Shown in pieces: positions 56,590 to 64,000 of a stretch of DNA of 64,000 bases; position 1 is the first letter of the stretch, and the number at the start of each line of letters is the position of its first letter. Both the position numbers and the translations under genes were made by a program. Source of the stretch: Tritrichomonas musculus (Eukaryota; Parabasalia; Tritrichomonadida; Tritrichomonadidae); contig JAPFFF010000007.1 in NCBI GenBank assembly GCA_039105265.1, positions 5,766,001 to 5,830,000 of the forward strand, read 5' to 3'. The notes beneath the pieces are model-generated. The model was not told the origin of the DNA, made no database searches, and saw only the letters and a list, made by a program, of their open reading frames with translations.

Positions 56590-58379
56590 CCCGTTCCGCG
56601 CTTTAATTCGAATAGTTCGTTATTTTTTTGAATGCTTTTTTAACGTATAAAAAATTGAAAGCATTTCTGAGAAAAAATTGAATGGAAAAAACGTATAAAA
56701 AGTTTAAATCTTTTATATCCCAGGAACAAATAAATATTTTCATTATTAAACATAATATATATTAGCTATAGTTTCAAGTATTTAAATATTTAAAATATAA
56801 AGAAAAAAGGAGATGGTAGAAATTTTAATGCTTTAATATTATGTCAAAGAATAAATGATATTTGAAATTTTCCAATGGATTATTCATCATTGATAAAATA
56901 ATTATTTATATTGATACTCAATAAAGGTTGAATTTTTTTCCATTCAAATATTGATGATCAGATCTCGATACCATTAGTATATTTGGGAACTTTCGGTTCA
57001 TATATAAAAGATTTTTTCAATAATAAATATAAATATTGGGTTCAAAAATGCATTCTCAAGCAAAAAGTTGTAAAATAGTATAATATTGAAAAAATTCTGA
57101 AAAAACTATAAGGCATAGGAGATAATTCTCGACGTTTTTGTTATTAATCGTATTGTAAAAATTAATTTATCCATGTTTTAAAACTTTTTTGTTTTTTGAT
57201 GAATGTTAAATGAAATTATTTGCTATTAGATTGATGTTGGACAGAAATTAGACTATTGGCAAAAATTAATAAGCTGAGAAATGATTGGATATTGTTTAAT
57301 TTGCTTGATCTGAGTAAATAATAATATGAAGTATTTTTTGAATAAAAAGGTTTGCATGATAAAAAAGCTATATTACATTAAAAATAATATTAATAATTGT
57401 ATATTTAATCTTTGTAGAAGATAAAAGGAGAATAATTCAATGATTTAATTTCAAGTTTTTTTCAGCTTAAAAAACGATTAAATCGCATTGAATTTTTATC
57501 GTATTGCATTGAATTTTTATAGTATTGAATTAATTAAAATAAAGGAAAAATGATAATAATAAGAACTTATAACAATTTGTTGGTGATTTTAAAGCATTTT
57601 TAGTGAGAAAAAGTCATCATGCTTCGAAATTGAGAAGAAAAATCACAATCTTTTGAAAATTCTAAGCAAGAATTTAAGATAGTGTGAAAAATTCTGAGTT
57701 GTAATAATATCTTAATCATTTTTCAATATGAAAATTGAAATTAAGTCTTAAAAAAAACTGAGATTCAAATATTTTACCTAATTTTCGAAAAAAATGGATG
57801 AGAGAGCAGATGTTTGAGAAAGATTAAGAAATGTTGCTATAAAAATTAGAAAAAATGGCATTTCATTCCAATTTTTGCAAATCTGGTATAAGAGTTATCA
57901 GCATTAAGAAAGATAAGACCAAGAATTAGTAAGATTGAGAAAAATTGGAATGAAATCGGAACAAGACTATGAAAGAATGGAGTAAGAGTTATCAGCATTA
58001 AGAAAGATAAGACCAAGAATTAGTAAGATTGAGAAAAATTGGAATGAAATAGGAAAAGTTTTGCAAATCTGGTATAAAAATTAAAATGGCTGGCGTAAGG
58101 AATAGAAAGATTAGCTTAAAAGCGTGATGGAGTGTAGTTTGAAACTGAAAAAAAGTGACCAAATAAAATTTGTCATTTTTTTTATATATGAAGAAACAAT
58201 AAATAAATATGTAATAATATGTCAAAATCGATTTTAAAAAATAAAGTTAAATATATCAGATTTCTTTTAATTTATTGTTTTTCTTTTTTCGTTAAAGATA
58301 ATAACCAGTTAACAAAAAATAAAAAGAATCATTAAGTAAACTAAAATAACGAACTATTCGAATTAAAGCGCGGAACGGG
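56590..58379. mobile_element. 1790-bp TA-flanked DNA transposon with GC-rich tips
   Basis: The left tip CCCGTTCCGCGCTTTAATTC and right tip GAATTAAAGCGCGGAACGGG are exact inverted repeats, extending to ~40 bp (AATAGTTCGTTATTTT). TA flanks both ends (56,588-56,589; 58,380-58,381). There is no intact long frame. Near the right side, AGAGTTATCAGCATTAAGAA and the following ~50 bp occur twice (57,890-57,957 and 57,987-58,054). TTTTGCAAATCTGGTATAA also occurs twice. The result is a tandem duplication of roughly 95 bp. Non-autonomous; probably mariner-like by the TA duplication. Confidence 0.88.
57875..58080. repeat. Tandem duplication inside the 1790-bp transposon
   Basis: Two ~68-bp blocks with nearly the same sequence (AAGATAAGACCAAGAATTAG...AAAAATTGGAATGAAAT), bracketed by two copies of TTTTGCAAATCTGGTATAA. 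It looks like a recent local duplication within an otherwise non-coding element. Confidence 0.8.
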
Positions 58380-58647
58380 TAATAGTTCTTATCAAATTAC
58401 AATCGTCTAATAATTTATTTATTTCAATATTGTGAGAAACGATTATTTATTCAAATCGTACTGAAAAGATTTGAAAAACGGATATTTATTCTGATATACA
58501 AGTTTATCAGATCATATCATATAAATAGGATTTCTTCATGGTGCATGTTATGTAAAATTCGATTTTTAGAAGAATTGGTAATATATCATTTCATGAAATT
58601 AAAATAAAAAAGGAATAATTAAATACTATAATAATAACAAGTTTATA
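58380..58647. other. A+T-rich gap downstream of the M28 peptidase gene
   Basis: Nothing beyond A/T-rich sequence is seen. It contains the 3' flank of the minus-strand peptidase gene, and no terminator or RNA gene can be recognised. Confidence 0.4.
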
Positions 58648-61600
58648 TTATATGTATGTATAATTAACAAGACTTGTATCAGCAATAGATCTCATTCTGC
58701 CAAAAGGTTGAATGAAATCTGGAAATTCCGCAAGAAATTTGTTTGCTTCTTCTGTCAATTCATCCCATGTAAAAGTAACTTTCATTGGAATTTTCTCAAG
58801 AGTAGAAACAGTAAAATTAAATAAAGCTGGTTGTGATCCAGGCATTACTCTCAGATTATATCGATATCCCAATTCATCGTCCGATTCTAAATTTGTAATT
58901 TCTAAATCTTCCTTATTTGTAACCCAAGTAGGCCAATGACCTGGATCTGTATTTTTAACGTTTCCGATAGAATGAATATTATGAAGGCATTTCACGTTTC
59001 CACAGTTAATTACAAGATTAATTGCAATCAAATTAGGATTTTCCTCTGGAATGAGAACGACTACATTCCTCAAATTTGTTTGTGTTGAAGCATTTTCCTG
59101 AGATTTAACGAAAATTGTGAAATGAGGCCACTTTTTGATGAAATCTGGAAGGTCAGATGAAGTATTTCTCATTAAAACATCCCTTTTGTCAAGTGGCATC
59201 TCAAATTGCACATATGTCTGAATTGAATTATCCTCTTCTCCGTTAAGTTCCATATAATGCTCCAAACCTTTGAATACACGCATCCTGCTGCACGGAGCGA
59301 ACGAGACGTAGGAGCCGTTGACTGGATCAATGATATGTGCAATCTCACCTTGGATGTTGTAGCGCTCCTTGCTGTACGGTGGGGATGAAAAGAATGGAAG
59401 GATAAGAAGGAAAATGGAGACAAAAAACATGAAGCTGAGATACTTCATGTTGTTATTTTTTACTTCACATGTCATGTCTGTCTGTGTTTCTTCTCTTCCT
59501 ATGGCATATTCACTAGATGGCTCGCCAGTGCTGCCTTCTCTTGCTGTCTCACTGTTCTGGCCGACTTTCACTTCTCCAACTTCCACTTTTCCAACCTTCA
59601 CTTGGCCAACTTTTACTTCTCCAACTTTTACCTTGCCAACTTCCACTTTTCCAACTTTTACGTCGCCAACTTCGACTTTGCCAACATTCACCTTTTCTAC
59701 TTTTACGTCTCCAACTTTCACAGCACTGACATCGTCAACTTTTAATTCTATTTTTCTGTCACTTGGTCTGTCACTGGCTTTAATGTGGTAGTTCAGTACA
59801 CTGCTAGGCTGTTGTGTGCTGATATCATTATTACTAGTTGTATCTTGTTGCAAGCTGTCTGTCCCTTGTTGTGTGCTAGTATCATTGCTGGCTGTACTAC
59901 TGATTGTTGCATCGTGATGAGTACTTGCATCAGTTTGGGTGCTGGTGTCGCTTTCTGTTGTATCTTGTTGATTGCTTGGAGCCTCGTGTTGTGTGGTTGC
60001 ATCACTGGCTCCATTTTGGTGAACTTTTGTTTCATTCTGCTGATTAGTATTTTCATCACCATCCACATCGTTCTGTGTACCAGTCTCTTCTGTTATTTCC
60101 TTCTTTATTTCTGTTTCTTTCTTCTTGCTCTCCTGATTCTTCTTTTTGGGATAATTTATTGGCCTTGCGATAAACGGCATGTATGCGAGCGCCACGAGCA
60201 GTGTTGTGATTGATGCCATCACAAGTGGAATGATATCGCCAAGTGGTCCAGGCACGAGCGACGTGTATCGCGTCATGAACGAGAACAGTAAGAATAATGA
60301 AAAGTCGATATACGCAAATCCGACAGTAATGGCAATGATTGATGGTAGTACGGATGACAGTGCAACAAAAGCCAGCTGCCAGTAGAACAATACTGATGTA
60401 TCGAATTTGAAAAGTAAGAGAGACAATATGCAGTCAAAGATAATGATTGCTCTTCGGTAAAATAGAGGCGAAATATTTCGTATTGAAAAAGCAGATTTTG
60501 GAGATGTGAAAAGTTTCAAAAAGAAAAGAAAAATAAAAAGACCACAAAACAGTAAGTAATTGAAACTAAATAAAGGTGATTTGGCATATACGAGCGAATT
60601 GAACCGATGGTGAAAAAAGCCGATAGCTAGTAGAATTAAGGTCGTTAATAGCCAACTGAGTATTTCGAATATTATTGTTAGAAAGGTTCTTGAAATATCA
60701 ATTCTTTCTGATGTAAGTATGCATGAAAAAAAGATAATGATAGTGATTATGCCAAAACTCTGGGCACGTGATAATTCAATTACTAATGCAAATGGAGATA
60801 TGCCGATGGCAACAGCAGATGAGTCATCTTTTGTAATTTTTTCATCGTGAATTGAAAGGTTCATTTCATTTTCATAATTAATGTAATTTTCATCAATTTT
60901 ATAATTGAATGCATAATTAGTCAAAGAATTGCCAAGTAACTGGAGGTGATTAATGGGCTTGGGTTTCAAATTCCAATATTTAATAATAATTGTTTTGATT
61001 TTTTTAAAATATAATTGTAGATTAAAATCATCATCATGAATATCAGCTTCATTATCATCATCATTGTTTTCAAAATTATAATATTCTGTAATTGAATCAA
61101 GCGAGGTATGATATTTGGTTGGATTTCCAAAAAAAAGAAGTTCAGCTCCAGCAAAACCATTTTGACGAAATCGAACGGCATCTGATGTTGATGAGATTAA
61201 GCCAAGCTTAGTTACATCATCTGCAAATGTGCCAAAAATAATGCCTTTTGTGTTTTTTAATGCATAAATGGCTCTTGCTGATCTATTTCCTTTTTGCATG
61301 ATTCCAAGAGGCATTCCTGGTCCTAAAGATTCAATATTTAAGAAAGATGATGCATTCATGATGTACCGTGATGCAATACTGTTGTATCCATTTTTGGTAT
61401 TAAAATAGCAGCCATCAGATTGTGATTGAGAAGATGAGCATTTGTGATATTTGAGGAAGAGACTAGAGCCTTGTAAGCCAAGTTCTTCAACACCAACAAA
61501 AAGAAGAATAATTGGACGAGATGGAGGAGATTTAGATTCAGCAAGTAAATTTAATAGTTCAAGCATTGCTGCAATGCCAGCTGCATCATCATATGCAGCT

Positions 61601-62112
61601 GGACCTCTATTTTTACCATCTATATGTGCACTAATCATTATTGGATGCTTGTTTATTTTTCCCTGTTGCTTTTTTTCTATTAAAACAATTATATTACGAG
61701 CATCACGTTCAATCTGAATTAATCTGGCATTTTTGCTCTCATAAATTTCACCACGTTGTTCTTCAAATGACACATTTAAAATACCATTTTGATGTGCAAT
61801 TTTTTGATATTTAGTAATTTCTGATAAAATATAATCATAACTTTGATTATAATTAAGCGTTGACATATGTCGAGCAGGAACAGAAACTGCAAGGCGTTTC
61901 CAATGTTTAAAAGCTCTTTTAGCTGAAAATACATTTTGTGCTGGATCTAATGGATCTGGTGCCCATTGAAAAGCAATTTTTTCCATAATGATGCTTGAAA
62001 ATCCAATGATCAATAAAACAACTAGTGTATTGCATATGGAGAAATAATACTTTTGATTTTCTCCCATCAAAATTAATTTGTATAAAATAAATTGAAAAAT
62101 TTGTGTTATCAT
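58648..62112 (-). CDS. Multi-pass M28 metallopeptidase, ERMP1-like, 1154 aa
   Basis: A membrane-bound zinc aminopeptidase-type protein. A signal-anchor helix lies at residues ~30-45 (TLVVLLIIGFSSIIM). The M28 domain spans ~75-340 with SAHIDGKNRGPAAYDDAAGI (zinc His and Asp, ~155-175) and LFVGVEELGLQGSSLFLKYH (catalytic/zinc Glu pair, ~205). About seven to eight hydrophobic helices follow (~440-650), then a disordered Thr/Gln/Asp-rich segment. A VGKVEVG-type repeat comes next (~795-850), then another helix and a luminal-style C-terminal domain. Layout matches ER metallopeptidase 1/Fxna proteins, with an unusual long insertion. It is expected in the ER or vacuolar membrane. Confidence 0.85.
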   Translation of the reverse strand: MITQIFQFILYKLILMGENQKYYFSICNTLVVLLIIGFSSIIMEKIAFQWAPDPLDPAQNVFSAKRAFKHWKRLAVSVPARHMSTLNYNQSYDYILSEITKYQKIAHQNGILNVSFEEQRGEIYESKNARLIQIERDARNIIVLIEKKQQGKINKHPIMISAHIDGKNRGPAAYDDAAGIAAMLELLNLLAESKSPPSRPIILLFVGVEELGLQGSSLFLKYHKCSSSQSQSDGCYFNTKNGYNSIASRYIMNASSFLNIESLGPGMPLGIMQKGNRSARAIYALKNTKGIIFGTFADDVTKLGLISSTSDAVRFRQNGFAGAELLFFGNPTKYHTSLDSITEYYNFENNDDDNEADIHDDDFNLQLYFKKIKTIIIKYWNLKPKPINHLQLLGNSLTNYAFNYKIDENYINYENEMNLSIHDEKITKDDSSAVAIGISPFALVIELSRAQSFGIITIIIFFSCILTSERIDISRTFLTIIFEILSWLLTTLILLAIGFFHHRFNSLVYAKSPLFSFNYLLFCGLFIFLFFLKLFTSPKSAFSIRNISPLFYRRAIIIFDCILSLLLFKFDTSVLFYWQLAFVALSSVLPSIIAITVGFAYIDFSLFLLFSFMTRYTSLVPGPLGDIIPLVMASITTLLVALAYMPFIARPINYPKKKNQESKKKETEIKKEITEETGTQNDVDGDENTNQQNETKVHQNGASDATTQHEAPSNQQDTTESDTSTQTDASTHHDATISSTASNDTSTQQGTDSLQQDTTSNNDISTQQPSSVLNYHIKASDRPSDRKIELKVDDVSAVKVGDVKVEKVNVGKVEVGDVKVGKVEVGKVKVGEVKVGQVKVGKVEVGEVKVGQNSETAREGSTGEPSSEYAIGREETQTDMTCEVKNNNMKYLSFMFFVSIFLLILPFFSSPPYSKERYNIQGEIAHIIDPVNGSYVSFAPCSRMRVFKGLEHYMELNGEEDNSIQTYVQFEMPLDKRDVLMRNTSSDLPDFIKKWPHFTIFVKSQENASTQTNLRNVVVLIPEENPNLIAINLVINCGNVKCLHNIHSIGNVKNTDPGHWPTWVTNKEDLEITNLESDDELGYRYNLRVMPGSQPALFNFTVSTLEKIPMKVTFTWDELTEEANKFLAEFPDFIQPFGRMRSIADTSLVNYTYI
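59556..59735. repeat. Coding minisatellite in the M28 peptidase gene
   Basis: Tandem units of about 15-18 bp (CCAACTTTTACTTCT-like on the plus strand) encode alternating VKVG and VEVG with D, K, E or Q between them. The pattern continues for roughly a dozen units and stays in frame. Such tracts usually vary in copy number between alleles. Confidence 0.85.
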
Positions 62113-62458
62113 TCAAATAAACACAAATGCATAAATCTTGTATTCTCTGCATATAAAATAATATAAATAAATATAAAAACTTGCTATAAATATTTTCTTT
62201 TTATTGAATATTATATATAAAAAAAGATCTAACTTTAATTACAAAAAGTTATCATTTGCAGTTCATCATATTTCCATTAAATATGAATGAATTAAGTACT
62301 TGGAATTTCTTTTGTTAAAGTACTTTTTCAAGCATTATATCTTTTATAAAAATAAAAAAAAAATATAAATGAAGATTAGCTATTAAAGTTTTGTCAAAAA
62401 AAAATATATATATAAATATAATATATATATACATATTTATTCATAAAATAATATATAA
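62113..62458. other. A+T-rich intergenic DNA between the peptidase and PP2A-like genes
   Basis: 346 bp with no gene seen. It includes an ATATATATA run at ~62,403-62,435. The promoter of the minus-strand peptidase gene should lie just upstream of 62,112, but no certain motif is visible. Confidence 0.4.
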
Positions 62459-63742
62459 TTACTCTTCAACTTCTTCATCATCGAATTCATCATCTTGATT
62501 GAGTTCCCATTGTTTAAATGTATTGATATCGATAAGAAGTTTAAAGAACAAATTCTGTTGCTTAGATTTTACTATATCATCTAAAGTTATTTGATTATTC
62601 GAACACCCAACTATATCATATAACTCGGCTAAAAAATGATCAAATGAATGATTATCTATGCTATCGTCTATTTCTTTAATTAAACCCTTGTAAAAGAATA
62701 ATATATCAGATTGTGATATCCATCCTTTTTCATCCAAATCGATGAATTTGAAAAATAGCTTTGTTCCATTTGGTTTTGATATATTTCTGATAGATAATAA
62801 AAGATATATAAACAAATAAATGTCTAATTTTTCTTGATATAATTGAAAAACTTGAAAAACGCGTGATGTGAAAACATCTGTAAAAATATAATTATCAATT
62901 TTTTTGATATCTTTCATAATTAATAATCCCTTTTCCTCTGAGTCGAGTTTGATAAATGAATAATATATTTCTCGAGTATTTTTAATTGTTAGAGGGTTTG
63001 TTTGACGGGGGAGTTTGTCCATGCAAATGAATTGGTCAAAAAGTTTGCTTGATAAAAGATCATAAATATCGATACACTTTGATTCATATATTGGACTCAA
63101 GAAGAAGAAGAAAATTGATAAAATAATCTCAAAGTAATATTCGAAAAAATTCTTACTTTTGTTATACAGGGCCTGCAGAGCTTCGATCTTCTTTGCTTTT
63201 CTTTCAAAAAACGATCGTAATGTATCATTTGTAACTGTATGAATCAAGTAAGGATCGCATTTCATTAACTGAAGTTTGCAGACTTTTCTCTGAGAATATG
63301 CCGAAAGAAACTTTACATACTTTTTGGAATTAAAATTATTGCTTTTCTTGTTGGTAAAATAATCGAGAACGTCGGAAGAAAAAATAGTATGGCATTTGTA
63401 TTCACCAATTTCGTTTGATAATTTTTGAAAATCAATTTTGTCTCTTGGAATGATTGTTTGATTTGGATAATTAAGTTCATCTAAAATAATTTTGATATCT
63501 TTTTCTTTTAAAAATGATTTTCTAAAGAGTCGTTGTTTTTCATGTGAAGAAATCCTTTCGGCTCTTTTATCTCTATTGGAATCAACAATATTAGAAAAAT
63601 TTGGTATTCTTAAAAAATTTTTAGAATCATCCAAATTTGTTCCAAGCATTTCCTGTAGATATTTTGCAGTTTCTGTTTCGCCTTTATGAATAAGATTTGA
63701 ATATAATTCTTTATAACTTTCGTTTCTGGTTAAGTCATCCAT
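62459..63742 (-). CDS. EF-hand protein resembling PP2A B'' regulatory subunits, 427 aa
   Basis: The C-terminal half matches the layout of PPP2R3/B''-type subunits. A degenerate EF hand lies near residue 262 (YSFIKLDSEEKGLLIMKDIK). A canonical-like loop lies near residue 335 (FFKFIDLDEKGWISQSDILF), followed by KGLIKEIDDS and FHHFLAELYDIVG-type helices, then ITLDDIVKSKQQNLFFKLLI. The N-terminal ~200 residues are helical. The protein ends in an acidic tail (NQDDEFDDEEVEE). It would target protein phosphatase 2A in a calcium-responsive manner. A PPP2R3C (G5PR)-like identity fits the length, but the exact subfamily is uncertain. Confidence 0.75.
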   Translation of the reverse strand: MDDLTRNESYKELYSNLIHKGETETAKYLQEMLGTNLDDSKNFLRIPNFSNIVDSNRDKRAERISSHEKQRLFRKSFLKEKDIKIILDELNYPNQTIIPRDKIDFQKLSNEIGEYKCHTIFSSDVLDYFTNKKSNNFNSKKYVKFLSAYSQRKVCKLQLMKCDPYLIHTVTNDTLRSFFERKAKKIEALQALYNKSKNFFEYYFEIILSIFFFFLSPIYESKCIDIYDLLSSKLFDQFICMDKLPRQTNPLTIKNTREIYYSFIKLDSEEKGLLIMKDIKKIDNYIFTDVFTSRVFQVFQLYQEKLDIYLFIYLLLSIRNISKPNGTKLFFKFIDLDEKGWISQSDILFFYKGLIKEIDDSIDNHSFDHFLAELYDIVGCSNNQITLDDIVKSKQQNLFFKLLIDINTFKQWELNQDDEFDDEEVEE

Positions 63743-64000
63743 AGATAATTATTTTTTCGATTTTCTATATAAATAAACGGCAATAATATCACTTTTTTAA
63801 GATGATGTAATTCATTCAAATTTTGAGAATGAAAATATGATTATCTCATTTTCTAGAATTTTGCCTAAGCAAGAGACAAGATTATTTTAAAAAATTCATT
63901 TTAAAGCATGATTAAAATGTGTAAAATGCTCTTTTTTTTATTTTGAGCTGATATGAAAATGTCAATATTTTAAATTAAATTATGTTTTTCAACATTTATA
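63743..64000. other. A+T-rich DNA upstream of the PP2A-like gene
   Basis: No gene seen to the window edge. The immediate upstream stretch (about 63,743-63,790) presumably carries the promoter of the minus-strand gene; I see no certain initiator. Confidence 0.35.

Noticed and set aside
59369-60213. Thr/Pro-rich and Cys/Leu-rich plus-strand frames opposite the M28 peptidase gene
   Set aside because: They are complements of the VKVG minisatellite and of the Thr/Gln-rich tract, with no independent support.

Overview
The window looks like nuclear DNA of a parabasalid (trichomonad) protist, most likely a Tritrichomonas-like genome. The evidence is long intron-free ORFs under the standard code, extremely A+T-rich intergenic DNA, a glutamine-rich RasGEF protein, and stacked Maverick/Polinton elements. 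Entamoeba-type genomes are the main alternative. The species call is inference.

Positions 1 to about 43,080 are a nest of Polinton (Maverick) virus-like elements, which I call A1, B, C and A2. A1 (before 1 to about 10,561) and A2 (18,314-38,910) are two copies of one family. A2 appears whole: 20,597 bp, terminal inverted repeats (TIRs) of about 486-489 bp and a 6-bp target duplication GACGTT. It carries a major capsid protein, RVE integrase, packaging ATPase, protein-primed-type family B DNA polymerase, a long tail-fibre-like protein, a free-standing HNH endonuclease, and a dozen small or uncharacterised proteins. B (about 10,562-17,912) is a second, diverged family showing only a capsid/packaging module. 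C is an older element represented by fibre-like genes on both sides of A2, which is inserted inside one of them. The junctions fall in or beside fibre-like genes.

Positions 43,081-52,409 are very A+T-rich DNA holding cut-and-paste DNA transposon material. It includes a 333-bp MITE with a GC-rich core and 8-bp target duplication, a 661-aa P/THAP-like transposase frame, and two TA-flanked elements of about 1.5 kb. A third TA-flanked element lies at 56,590-58,379.

Positions 52,410-63,742 hold three ordinary host genes, all on the minus strand. They are a 1225-aa RasGEF protein, a 1154-aa multi-pass M28 metallopeptidase resembling ER metallopeptidase 1, and a 427-aa EF-hand protein resembling PP2A B'' regulatory subunits.

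The most interesting signal comes from comparing A1 with A2. The copies differ throughout, but the free-standing HNH gene and the HNH-like module inside the polymerase both sit in tracts that are identical between copies. That is the pattern expected if homing endonucleases drive local gene conversion. Other notable points are a gene inside each TIR with an in-frame double hairpin, a T-rich promoter-like motif shared by the element genes, and a conserved 43-aa membrane microprotein.
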